Source: an uncultured Erysipelotrichaceae bacterium
Lineage (GTDB): Bacteria; Bacillota_I; Bacilli_A; Erysipelotrichales; Erysipelotrichaceae
Length of the DNA: 64,000 nt
NCBI GenBank assembly: GCA_949744505.1
Contig: CATJXY010000043.1
Coordinates: 62,001-126,000 of the forward strand
Reading direction: 5' to 3'
Part shown: in pieces, positions 17,457 to 26,036 of the stretch
Numbering within the stretch: the stretch's first letter is position 1
Layout: each line of letters starts with the position of its first letter
Program-made: the position numbers and the translations under genes
Notes under the pieces: model-generated
What the model was told of the DNA's origin: nothing
Databases searched by the model: none
The model's input: the letters and a program-made list of their open reading frames with translations, nothing else

Positions 17457-18314
17457 ATGAAAAAATCAAAGCATGAATTATTTCAAAATATTTTATTAGT
17501 GGTTCTTGGTAATTTTCTTTTAGCTTCAGCTGTACAAATGTTTGTATTGCCATATAATATTTTATCCGGAGGTGTAGCGGGAGTTTCTGTTGCGTTATAT
17601 CCGCTTTTGCATATTGATCCGGATATTCTCATTAATATTTTAGTTTATGGATTATTTATTTTAGGTTTTCTTGTCTTAGGAAAAGACTTTGCGATGAAGA
17701 CCTTTTTCAGTAGTTTTATTTATCCGATTTTTATTTCTTTTTTAAGTAACCGTGTCCCGATTATTGATATCGATCCGATTTTAGCTAGTGTTTATGGAGG
17801 GGTTATAGCTGGAATGGGAATCGGATTAACATTAAGAGCCGGAGCAAGTAGCGGAGGAATGGATATTCCACCACTGATTATTCACAAGTTTACAAATATT
17901 CCGCTATCAACATTGATTTTGATAGTGGATGCATTAACAGTAATCTTGGGACTTTTTACATATGGATTAGAAGAGGTGCTGATTGGGTTAATTTCTGTCT
18001 ATACAAGTGCCATAGCTATTGATAAAGTTATTACAATGAGAGGAAATATTGCAAAAGAGGTTAAAATAATTTCCGATAAATATGAAGAAATAAGTCAACG
18101 AATTCAAGATGAACTGGGAAGAGGAACAACGTTGCTTCACGGTGAGGGGGGCTATACTCGAGATAAAAAAAGAATTGTTTTAGTAATTGTGGATAGTAAA
18201 CAATATACAGAATTGATGAAAATAATAGATGAAATTGATTCGGATGCATTTGTGTTCAGTAGTGATACAACAGAAGTAAAAGGTGAAGGATTTACTTTTG
18301 GCTTCAAAATCTAA
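17457..18314 (+). CDS. YitT-family membrane protein (DUF161/DUF2179)
   Basis: The 285-residue protein has five or six hydrophobic helices over residues 1-190, including GASSGGMDIPPLIIHK. The soluble C-terminal DUF2179 domain includes GRGTTLLHGEGGYT, in which YitT proteins usually have G-x-T-x-GxGxY-T. Transport of small molecules is assumed for the family but not proven. Only 21 bases separate it from the RpiR regulator gene, so they may be co-transcribed. Confidence 0.88.
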   Translation: MKKSKHELFQNILLVVLGNFLLASAVQMFVLPYNILSGGVAGVSVALYPLLHIDPDILINILVYGLFILGFLVLGKDFAMKTFFSSFIYPIFISFLSNRVPIIDIDPILASVYGGVIAGMGIGLTLRAGASSGGMDIPPLIIHKFTNIPLSTLILIVDALTVILGLFTYGLEEVLIGLISVYTSAIAIDKVITMRGNIAKEVKIISDKYEEISQRIQDELGRGTTLLHGEGGYTRDKKRIVLVIVDSKQYTELMKIIDEIDSDAFVFSSDTTEVKGEGFTFGFKI

Positions 18315-18335
18315 AAATGAGAAAAGAGAAAGAGT

Positions 18336-19046
18336 ATGTTTAAATATCATCAACTTCAAAGTATGAGTGTAACCGATGGAAAGATTGCCCGATTTGTCAT
18401 GGCAAATACCGAAAAGGTTCCCTATATGACAATTCGTGAGTTAGCAAAAGAGACAAGTGTTTCTACCGCTACTCTTTTACGTTTTTTCAGTAAAATGGGT
18501 TATGATAGCTATAGTGAATTCAAAAGAGCATTAAATCAAGAGAATAATAATGCGAAAAAGAATAGTGAAAAAAATGAATCACCGGATATTATGCTGTTTT
18601 TCGAAGTTGTGAATTCACCTTCTTTTGAAGACAAAATTGAAGAGGCTTGTAAAATTATTCAATCTGCGGATATCTTGCTTGTTATTGGAGTGGGACCTTC
18701 CGGGGCTTTTGCAAAGTATTGTGCGCGATATTTTGCTGATCTAGGTTTTTTTGCGGTTGGAATGGGGGATTCTTATTATCCTGTTCAAAAATTCAAATTC
18801 AAACATGCAGCAATTTTAGCTATTTCGGAAAGTGGTGAATCAGAAGAATTGCTGAATATGATTGCTTCGTTTCAATCTAAGAAATATCAAATTTTAAGTA
18901 TTACAAATTCTTCATTCTCTACGCTCTCGAAAATATCAGATTGGAATTTTTCTTACAATATGAATTTTGCTAAAAAAGAAGGGCATAATACACAAATTCC
19001 GGCATTATTTGTTATTGAAACTATTGCGAAAAAATTGAAAAAGTAA
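18336..19046 (+). CDS. MurR/RpiR-family transcriptional regulator
   Basis: The 236-residue protein has an N-terminal HTH_6 domain (MTIRELAKETSVSTATLLRF) and a C-terminal SIS sugar-phosphate-sensing domain (LLVIGVGPSGAFAKY; ILAISESGESEEL). Such regulators control sugar-phosphate or amino-sugar genes and respond to phosphosugars. It sits just upstream of a ceramidase-like gene and a SIS gene. A perfect 19-bp palindrome in the gap is a candidate operator for it. Confidence 0.9.
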   Translation: MFKYHQLQSMSVTDGKIARFVMANTEKVPYMTIRELAKETSVSTATLLRFFSKMGYDSYSEFKRALNQENNNAKKNSEKNESPDIMLFFEVVNSPSFEDKIEEACKIIQSADILLVIGVGPSGAFAKYCARYFADLGFFAVGMGDSYYPVQKFKFKHAAILAISESGESEELLNMIASFQSKKYQILSITNSSFSTLSKISDWNFSYNMNFAKKEGHNTQIPALFVIETIAKKLKK

Positions 19047-19074
19047 CAGGGTGTTTCTTTTTAAGTAACAGATA

Positions 19075-19093
19075 TGTTATTATGATAATAACA
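19075..19093. promoter_or_regulatory. Perfect 19-bp palindrome, candidate RpiR operator
   Basis: TGTTATTATGATAATAACA is fully symmetric about a TGA centre and lies immediately before the ribosome site AAAAGGAG of the ceramidase-like gene. It also contains -10-like sequence (TATGAT), so a bound protein would block transcription or initiation. Confidence 0.55.
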
Positions 19094-19109
19094 AAAAAGG
19101 AGAAATCGC

Positions 19110-20267
19110 ATGAAATTTCAAACATTAAAATGTTGTATCGATGCAAAAATGCCTGTAAGGGCATGTGGCTTTGCACAGCAAGGGGCTCCGCTTACTGAGG
19201 TTCGAGATTCTTTGTATGCCAGAATTTTTGTTTTTGAGCAAAATGAAGAACGATATGTTCTTATTGCGTTGGATTCTTTAGGATGCCCGAAACCGGTTTA
19301 TAAGCGGTTAAAAGAAGAATTACAAGCAGGTTGTGATAAGCCAATGCATCTTGTGGTAACAGCAACGCATACTCATTTTGCACCGGATTTAAAAGTTGAA
19401 GAATACGCTGATCAATTCATTGCTCAAATGAAAGAAGCATTAGGTGGAATTGCTCTTGAGGAAATGGATTTGACTTGTAGTTTTGTTCGCGAACCATTCT
19501 TTAAAGTGGGATCGAGTAGGATCAGTCACTGGGAAACCGATCAAATTTTTGCTCAGGCATTGTGTTTTTATAATAAAGGAAAAAGAATCGCTTCACTTTT
19601 GATTCATAATTGTCATCCGACAGTTTTAAATGGTTTTACACCTTTTTTCACATGTGAGTATCCGGGATTGGCAGTAAAGCACTTGGAAGAAAAATATCCG
19701 GATGAATTTTTTGCTTATTTAGAGGGTGCATGTGGAGATGTCAGCACACGTTTTACTCGTAAAGACCAATCCGTGGAGCAAATGGAAGAATTTGGACAAA
19801 TTATGGCAGACGAGTTTATCTCTTTGCTTGAAAAAGCGGTGGAAAAAGTTCCGTGTAAGATGGAATATAAAGATTACCTTCTTCAAGTTGAGCATGACTT
19901 GAAAGACCCATCAAAATTAGTTATTCCTGAATATTATTCCGAAAGAGAAAAAGAAGTGTTAGTTTATGGAATAGAACGCAGCAAAATCAATCTTGAACAT
20001 CCGGAAAAATTGGAAAAAGAAACGTTGATGAGTGTTTTGAAATTCGGACAATTTAATTTAATATTTGCTCAGTTTGAACTATTCAGTGAGTATAATATGG
20101 CAACGGATGCGAATCATAGTGCATTAATTTGTTACTCACAAGGATACAGCCACTATGTGGCAGGGCCTTCTTTTGACGGAATGACCTATGAATCACTTCA
20201 AGATACTTTAAGTGATAAGTCTAGAGCAGAGATCATGAATGTTATTAAAGAGAATTCTAATTTTTAA
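19110..20267 (+). CDS. Neutral ceramidase-like (alkaline non-lysosomal ceramidase N-terminal) protein
   Basis: The 385-residue protein shows the metal-binding pattern of the neutral/alkaline ceramidase superfamily: VVTATHTHFAPD near residues 84-94, HNCHPTVLN near 170, and LEGACGDVSTR near 208. It lacks the long secreted C-terminal region of true ceramidases and has no signal peptide, so it is probably a cytoplasmic amidase or hydrolase with another substrate. Its neighbours (RpiR regulator, SIS protein) suggest a sugar or amino-sugar conjugate (inference). Confidence 0.75.
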   Translation: MKFQTLKCCIDAKMPVRACGFAQQGAPLTEVRDSLYARIFVFEQNEERYVLIALDSLGCPKPVYKRLKEELQAGCDKPMHLVVTATHTHFAPDLKVEEYADQFIAQMKEALGGIALEEMDLTCSFVREPFFKVGSSRISHWETDQIFAQALCFYNKGKRIASLLIHNCHPTVLNGFTPFFTCEYPGLAVKHLEEKYPDEFFAYLEGACGDVSTRFTRKDQSVEQMEEFGQIMADEFISLLEKAVEKVPCKMEYKDYLLQVEHDLKDPSKLVIPEYYSEREKEVLVYGIERSKINLEHPEKLEKETLMSVLKFGQFNLIFAQFELFSEYNMATDANHSALICYSQGYSHYVAGPSFDGMTYESLQDTLSDKSRAEIMNVIKENSNF

Positions 20268-20290
20268 ATAAAGAGAGCGAGGAAATTAAA

Positions 20291-20971
20291 ATGAATCATG
20301 CAGAAAAATATTTTGACTTTTTACATACAAAGTTACAAGATGCTCAGAAAACGCAGCTTGAAAATTTGAATACAGCAGCAGAAAAAATCATTGAAGCAAT
20401 TAATAAGGGTGGAAATTTCTATGTGTTTGGTTCCGGACATTCTCATATGGTCGCTGAGGAACTTTATACACGTGCCGGTGGATTTTCTTTTGTTAAAGCA
20501 ATTTTACCACCGGAATTGATGTTACATCAAATGTATCACAAATCAACAAATCTAGAAAGACTTCCGGGATATGCCAAAGCAATTTTAGATTTATATCCGG
20601 TTGATGAAAAGGATGTATTTTTAATTATTTCTAATTCCGGTAGAAACAGTGTTCCTGTAGAAATGGCTATGGAAGCCAAAAAAAGAGGAGCTTATGTTAT
20701 TGCCCTTACTTCGCTTCGTCATTCATCTCATGTTGAATCTCGTCAGAAAGATGGTCATAAACTTTATGAAGTTGCAGATTTGACACTGGATAATCAAGCA
20801 GAGTTAGGAGATGCATCCTTTAGAGTTGAAGGATGTGATGCACCTGTTGCCGGAATCAGTGACTTTATCGGGATTGCTCTTGTTCAGACTATGACTGTCT
20901 TGATTACTGAAAAAATGGTTCAAAATGGTCAAAAACCTCCTGTATTAATCAGCGCTAATGTTGGTAAATAA
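20291..20971 (+). CDS. SIS-domain sugar isomerase-like protein (UPF0309 type)
   Basis: The 226-residue protein has a SIS phosphosugar-binding core: FYVFGSGHSHMVAEELYTRAGG near residues 42-63, FLIISNSGRNSVPVEMA near 116, and APVAGISDFIGIALVQ near 190. It probably isomerises or binds a phosphosugar. It follows the ceramidase-like gene by 23 bases and a terminator ends the unit, so RpiR-regulated hydrolase plus isomerase looks like one small pathway of unknown substrate. Confidence 0.85.
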   Translation: MNHAEKYFDFLHTKLQDAQKTQLENLNTAAEKIIEAINKGGNFYVFGSGHSHMVAEELYTRAGGFSFVKAILPPELMLHQMYHKSTNLERLPGYAKAILDLYPVDEKDVFLIISNSGRNSVPVEMAMEAKKRGAYVIALTSLRHSSHVESRQKDGHKLYEVADLTLDNQAELGDASFRVEGCDAPVAGISDFIGIALVQTMTVLITEKMVQNGQKPPVLISANVGK

Positions 20972-20994
20972 GAAAAAATAAATATTTAAAAAAG

Positions 20995-21037
20995 AAACTT
21001 GGAAGAAAATTATATTAAAATATTCCAAGTTTTTTTG
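20995..21037 (+). terminator. Terminator after the SIS gene
   Basis: The stem AAACTTGGAA/TTCCAAGTTT encloses an AT-rich loop and is followed by a T run. Confidence 0.85.
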
Positions 21038-21217
21038 TGGTTTCTAGTAAATTTATCAGCCTTTGATATGAAATTGATTTGTAATTACTTCAATTGAAGA
21101 ATTAACAATAATTATAAAAATTTGATGAAAATTACTTAAGTTGCCAATTATTTCTAACAAAATGCCGTCGTTTATGTGTTATTATATGTTATAATATACG
21201 AGATTGGAGTGAAGTGC

Positions 21218-21913
21218 ATGATTGAATTGACTAATGTCTCAAAAAAATATAAAAATGGGGTTAATGCATTATATGATGTTAATTTGAAAATAAATGCCGG
21301 TGAGTTTGTATATATAATCGGAGCCACCGGATCTGGGAAAAGTACTTTAATCAAACTTTTGGATGGAGAAGAAATCCCTACAAAGGGAACTGTTAAAGTT
21401 GTCGGAACAAATGTTGGAAAATTACGTCATTCAAAAGTTCCGCATTATCGTCGTAATATTGGTGTGGTTTTCCAAGATTATCGTCTTTTAGAGTCAAAAA
21501 CTGTTTATGAAAATGTAGCTTTTGCATTAGAAGTTATTAGCATGCCAAAGCCTGAAATCAGACGCCGTGTGCATGAGGTATTAAATTTGGTTGGATTATA
21601 TGATAAAGGAAAAATGTTTCCGAATGAACTTTCAGGTGGCCAACAGCAGCGTGTTGCAATTGCTCGGGCAATCGCGAATAAACCAAAAATTTTAATTGCT
21701 GATGAGCCGACAGGGAATTTGGATCCGGAAATGTCCATTGAAATCATGCATCTTCTTGAAAAAATTAATCGTGAGGAACAAACAACAATTCTTATGGTAA
21801 CTCATGATATTATTCTTGTAGAAAAGCGTAAAAAGAGAACGATTACTCTTCAATCCGGTCATGTTGTAGCTGATTTGACACAAGGAGGATATATCCGCCA
21901 TGACAATACTTAG
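21218..21913 (+). CDS. ftsE: Cell division ATP-binding protein FtsE
   Basis: ABC ATPase of the FtsEX complex, which drives septal or lateral wall hydrolase activation. The 231 residues begin MIELTNVSKKYKNG, with Walker A GATGSGKST, Q-loop VVFQDYRLL, signature LSGGQQQRVAIARA and Walker B ILIADEPTGNLD. The frame is open 42 bases further upstream, but GGAG at 21206-21209 and the family's N-terminus fix the start at 21218. TATAAT at 21190-21195 is the likely -10. It overlaps ftsX by 14 bases. Confidence 0.94.
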   Translation: MIELTNVSKKYKNGVNALYDVNLKINAGEFVYIIGATGSGKSTLIKLLDGEEIPTKGTVKVVGTNVGKLRHSKVPHYRRNIGVVFQDYRLLESKTVYENVAFALEVISMPKPEIRRRVHEVLNLVGLYDKGKMFPNELSGGQQQRVAIARAIANKPKILIADEPTGNLDPEMSIEIMHLLEKINREEQTTILMVTHDIILVEKRKKRTITLQSGHVVADLTQGGYIRHDNT

Positions 21914-22814
21914 AAACTTTGTAAGACACGTTCGAGATGGGTTTATCAGTGTGGCAAGACATGCTGCGATGTCTCTTTCAAGTGCATCGGCAGTAACCTT
22001 AACATTGCTTCTGATTGCAATCTTTTTAGTTGTATCAATCAACATTAATTCGGCTACAGCGAATGTTGAATCTACGGTAAATATTGCTGCATATGTAGAT
22101 TGGGATTTTGAAAGTGATTCTGAAATTAATGATATAAAGTCAAAAATAGAAAATTTAGAGGGTGTTGCTCATGTGACGTTTTCTGATAAAGATACGGAGT
22201 TGAATACTGTTATTGATTCTATGGGAAGCGAAGATACAAAAGCGGTGATGGAAGAATATCGCGGAGAAAATAATCCTCTTCATGATGTTTTTATTGTTGA
22301 AGTAACGGAGGGAAGTAAAATTGCGGATGTAACTTCTGCGATTATTGCGATAGATGGAATTGAGAGTGCTGATTACGGTGGAGATTCAACCTTAGTTTTG
22401 ATGAATGTTTTAGATCGTGTTCGCTTTGGAGTCGTAATTTTGGTTGTTTCATTAAGTGCTTTAGCTATTTTCTTAATATCCAATACAATTAAGCTAACCA
22501 TTCAAGCACGTGTTAAAGAGATTGCAATTATGCGTCAGGTAGGTGCTACAAATGGATATATTCGTGCTCCATTTGTTATTGAAGGAATGATAATTGGGGC
22601 GTTGGGAGCACTTATTCCTATTTTTGTTACGATTTTCGGTTATATTTGGATTTATCAAGAAACTGGAGGATTCTTTTTAACAAGGATGTTTTCTTTGATG
22701 CCTCCACATCCGACGGTTCTTTATATTGCTTTGATTTTACTTGGAATTGGAGTATTTGTTGGATTGATTGGTAGCTTTATGAGCGTGACAAAGTATTTGA
22801 GGTGGAAACGATGA
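21900..22814 (+). CDS. ftsX: Cell division permease-like protein FtsX
   Basis: The 304-residue protein has four membrane helices. Helix 1 is near residues 28-48, a large outer domain follows (about 50-175), and helices 2-4 are in the C-terminal half, as in FtsX. It transmits FtsE ATP hydrolysis across the membrane to a coiled-coil hydrolase or its activator. The outer domain is followed by VRFGVVILVVSLSALAIFL. Its stop overlaps the start of the M23/coiled-coil gene (ATGA), so the likely client is encoded next in line. Confidence 0.94.
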   Translation: MTILRNFVRHVRDGFISVARHAAMSLSSASAVTLTLLLIAIFLVVSININSATANVESTVNIAAYVDWDFESDSEINDIKSKIENLEGVAHVTFSDKDTELNTVIDSMGSEDTKAVMEEYRGENNPLHDVFIVEVTEGSKIADVTSAIIAIDGIESADYGGDSTLVLMNVLDRVRFGVVILVVSLSALAIFLISNTIKLTIQARVKEIAIMRQVGATNGYIRAPFVIEGMIIGALGALIPIFVTIFGYIWIYQETGGFFLTRMFSLMPPHPTVLYIALILLGIGVFVGLIGSFMSVTKYLRWKR

Positions 22815-24229
22815 AAAAGTTTTTGATGTTGATGTTGTCATTTTGTTTTGTGATAATTATTTTTCAACCGATACAGATTGTTGATGCAATAGAATTCAAT
22901 GAAGAAAATGAAAGTGAATATCTGGCAATGTGTACAATGGGAGATTTGAATGAAGATCAAACAGCAGTTTGTGCTCAGTTTCAAACGTGGCTTTCATCAC
23001 AATCTTCAGCTAAACAAGATTCTTATAATCAATTAAAAGATAAAATTGCAGAAATGAAGGCTAATTTATCTTATTATTTATCACAAATTCAAAATATTGA
23101 TTCGCAAATTCGTCAAATAGAAGAAGAAGTGAATAAAATTGAAGCACAAATAGCTGAGATTGAAGAAAAAATTCAAGAGAAGCAAAAAGAAATCGATCAA
23201 AAAGAAGAAGAAATTAAAGTAAAAGAAGAAGAAATTGCTAATCTAAAAGAAAAAATCAGGGATCGTATGATTGAAAATCAAAAGGCAGTTCATAGTAATT
23301 CTTTTTTAAGCTTTTTGATGGGAGCATCAGATTTCAGCAAACTCTCTCGTATCATAAAAGCTATTGAGGATATTACGAACTATGATGATCGTCTTATTAC
23401 AGAATTGAATGAAATGATTAATAGACTCAATGAGATTATTGAAGAATTGAACCTAGCGAAAGAAGAACTTGCCACTATGCAAGAAGAACTTCAAAAACAA
23501 AAAGATGAAGTTGAAGAGAAAAAAGCTCAATTAGTAATTAAACGCGCGGAAGTCATTGCCGCTAAAACAATTGTTGAGCAACAAGAGGCGGATTTAGAAG
23601 CGCAGTTGGCAACAATAGCAGCTGATTTGGATAGCACAAAGGATATGATGAAACAACTTGCCGATGCGTTAAATAATATCCCTTCTTCTAATGGATTTAC
23701 ATCACCGGTATCTGGAAGATGGTATAAATCTGCCGGAACGTGGGCTTATGCCAGTGGAGGAACCCATTTAGGAATGGATTTTGCTGCAAGTATCGGAACT
23801 CCTGTTGTTGCAGTGGGGAATGGTGTAATTTTGGGAAGCTATAATGCTTGTCCGACTACCGGTGGATTAGGAAATCGATGTGGTTATCCGGGATCTGCTA
23901 TGGGTGGAAATCAAATTTATCTTGTGACAAATGTGAATGGAACTACATATGTTGCTAAATACTGTCATTTACAAAAAGATTCCCCAATTGCTAAGGGAAC
24001 AATTGTAAATGCTGGAGATGTAATTGCTGCAGTGGGAAGCTCAGGAAATTCATCCGGACCGCACCTTCATTTTGAAATTATTAAAGTAGGAACAATGTCT
24101 ATTTATGACTACGCTGAATCATGGAACGGAACTTTTGACTTTGGTGCCGGATGGAGTTCAGCGAATAGACCATGTTCTTCCTATTCTGCTCCATGCCGAA
24201 TGCGGCCTGAAGACGTTTACGGATATTAG
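22811..24229 (+). CDS. Secreted coiled-coil M23 peptidase (EnvC/CwlO-like wall hydrolase or activator)
   Basis: The 472-residue protein has a signal peptide (MKKFLMLMLSFCFVII...), a long glutamate/lysine-rich coiled coil over about residues 70-290, and a C-terminal LytM/M23 domain. The zinc motifs look intact (THLGMDFAAS and GPHLHFEI), so it may itself be an endopeptidase. Three GTG-led codons precede the ATG, but GAGGTGG places the start at 22811. Its position after ftsEX makes it the expected partner, as with EnvC in Gram-negatives and PcsB or CwlO in Bacillota. Confidence 0.9.
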   Translation: MKKFLMLMLSFCFVIIIFQPIQIVDAIEFNEENESEYLAMCTMGDLNEDQTAVCAQFQTWLSSQSSAKQDSYNQLKDKIAEMKANLSYYLSQIQNIDSQIRQIEEEVNKIEAQIAEIEEKIQEKQKEIDQKEEEIKVKEEEIANLKEKIRDRMIENQKAVHSNSFLSFLMGASDFSKLSRIIKAIEDITNYDDRLITELNEMINRLNEIIEELNLAKEELATMQEELQKQKDEVEEKKAQLVIKRAEVIAAKTIVEQQEADLEAQLATIAADLDSTKDMMKQLADALNNIPSSNGFTSPVSGRWYKSAGTWAYASGGTHLGMDFAASIGTPVVAVGNGVILGSYNACPTTGGLGNRCGYPGSAMGGNQIYLVTNVNGTTYVAKYCHLQKDSPIAKGTIVNAGDVIAAVGSSGNSSGPHLHFEIIKVGTMSIYDYAESWNGTFDFGAGWSSANRPCSSYSAPCRMRPEDVYGY

Positions 24230-24233
24230 TTTA

Positions 24234-24274
24234 GAAAAAGGCGAATCACAGCAGAGACATAGATTCGCTTTTTA
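24234..24274 (+). terminator. Terminator after the M23 gene
   Basis: The stem GCGAATC/GATTCGC has an A-tract before it and a T-tract after it. Confidence 0.75.
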
Positions 24275-24320
24275 AGTGGAATCCAAGGAATGAAATGTTA
24301 TTTTTTCAATAAACTAAATA

Positions 24321-24359
24321 AGGAGTATAGTGATGGAAGGTAGAACTCTATACTCTTTT
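24321..24359. repeat. Inverted repeat upstream of the S41 protease gene
   Basis: GAGTATAG (24323-24330) and CTATACTC (24348-24355), followed by TTTTA. It could be a second terminator or an operator; the extended -10-like TGGTAAAAT follows at about 24369-24377. Confidence 0.5.
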
Positions 24360-24398
24360 AAATATTTATGGTAAAATAACTAAATGAGGTAAAAAATC

Positions 24399-26036
24399 AT
24401 GGAAGATAAGAAAACAGTAACGGTCAAGCTTGAAAAACACTTATGGCCGGATGAAATTGAAGAGAAAAAGAAAAGAAGAAATAAAACGGTAATTAGATGG
24501 ATGACCGTTGTTGTAATCGTTGTTGCATTTGGTCTTGGCTATGGACTAGGGGATAAGAAACCGGCTAAATCCATGGTGGCATCTGTTTCAACGACAAAAC
24601 AAGAATCATTCTCTTATACAAAATTAAAGCTGGTAAATAACATTTTAGCAAAAGACTGGTATTTTGGTGAAGACAGTGAAGCATTTAATGAATCTCTTGT
24701 TGAAAAAGCTATATTGGGAATGGTCAACAATGAAACTGATATTCATACAAGTTATATGACAAAAGAAGAAACAGAAAACTTTACGACCAGCATTGATATG
24801 GGATTTGTAGGAATCGGAGTTCAATTCACAACCGCAGAGAATATGAACATGGTAACAAGAGTTTTTGCGGATTCACCTGCTGAAAAAGCCGGTGTTCAAG
24901 CAGGAGATATTATATATAAAGTAGATGGAGTCGTCGTGGAAGATGCGATGAGTGATGATATTGCTGCCTTAGTAAAGGGAGAAGAAGGCTCTCATGTAAC
25001 GATAACATTTTTACGTCAGAATGAAGAAGTAGAATTGGATATTATCCGTGGTAAAGTTGAAAATAGTGCTTATGGAGAGATGATCGATGAAAATATCGGA
25101 TATATTGAAATCTATCAATTCGGAAGTACAACAGCCTCTGTTATCAAATCTTATTTGGATAATTTATCAGCTCAAGGAATGAAGAAATTAATTATAGATT
25201 TAAGAGATAATGGTGGTGGATATCTTTTAGCTTTAGTTGATATTGCAAGTTTTTTCCTTCCGGAAGATACAGTTTGTATTCAGCAAGAATATCGTGATGG
25301 AACAAGAGAGGTTTCTAAAACGGTAGGGGGAAATTATGAAAATATTGAAGAAATTGTCATCTTAATTAACGGAAACACAGCAAGTGCTTCCGAAGTTTTG
25401 ACAATGGCTTTAAAAGAACAGCGAAATGATGTAACTATCGTCGGAACAACATCTTATGGTAAGGGAACAGTTCAAGTAAGCAGACCTTTTACTGATGGTA
25501 CTACTTTGAAATACACAACAAGCAGATGGCTGACACCTCTTGGTAATTGGGTAAATGGTGTTGGAATTGTCCCGGATGAGGAAGTGTTTTTACATGAAAT
25601 ACTATATAATATTGTTTATACATTCCCGGAAGATACAGTGTACTCAGTAGATGAAGTGAGTGAATTTGTACGTACTGCTCAATTGGCTTTGGATATGCTT
25701 GGTTATGATGTGAAAAGAACTGATGGATATTTTGATTCTTCAACAAGCTCTGCATTAGTTTCATTTCAAAGAAGTATTAATTTAGAGAATGAGGGAAAAT
25801 TAGATAATGATACTTATGAAGCGTTAATTTCACGTGTATCAAGAGAATGGGCTTTAGATAAAGAAACATATGATACACAATTGAATCGAGCGATTGACAT
25901 TCTAAAAGGAAATCAAGAAAGTGCTTCGTTTGAGAATCGATATAATAAGATTGATTCTGAAAATGGAATTGCCGATCTTAGCTTCTCTTATGCTTTAGAA
26001 GAAACTTTATTGAGAAAGGAATATGCAGGATTATGA
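24399..26036 (+). CDS. Carboxy-terminal processing protease (S41) with PDZ and peptidoglycan-binding domains
   Basis: The 545-residue protein has a cytoplasmic basic tail, one membrane helix (about residues 30-48), a PDZ domain (about 115-200, [11 protein letters not shown]...[11 protein letters not shown]) and an S41 core. The catalytic serine is in [13 protein letters not shown] and the lysine in [11 protein letters not shown]_binding_1-like domain lies near residues 425-475. It acts outside the membrane. In other bacteria Ctp proteases trim wall hydrolases or activate sigma factors; adjacency to the FtsEX-M23 genes suggests a wall-related target. The stop overlaps uvrB. Confidence 0.92.
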   Translation: MEDKKTVTVKLEKHLWPDEIEEKKKRRNKTVIRWMTVVVIVVAFGLGYGLGDKKPAKSMVASVSTTKQESFSYTKLKLVNNILAKDWYFGEDSEAFNESLVEKAILGMVNNETDIHTSYMTKEETENFTTSIDMGFVGIGVQFTTAENMNMVTRVFADSPAEKAGVQAGDIIYKVDGVVVEDAMSDDIAALVKGEEGSHVTITFLRQNEEVELDIIRGKVENSAYGEMIDENIGYIEIYQFGSTTASVIKSYLDNLSAQGMKKLIIDLRDNGGGYLLALVDIASFFLPEDTVCIQQEYRDGTREVSKTVGGNYENIEEIVILINGNTASASEVLTMALKEQRNDVTIVGTTSYGKGTVQVSRPFTDGTTLKYTTSRWLTPLGNWVNGVGIVPDEEVFLHEILYNIVYTFPEDTVYSVDEVSEFVRTAQLALDMLGYDVKRTDGYFDSSTSSALVSFQRSINLENEGKLDNDTYEALISRVSREWALDKETYDTQLNRAIDILKGNQESASFENRYNKIDSENGIADLSFSYALEETLLRKEYAGL

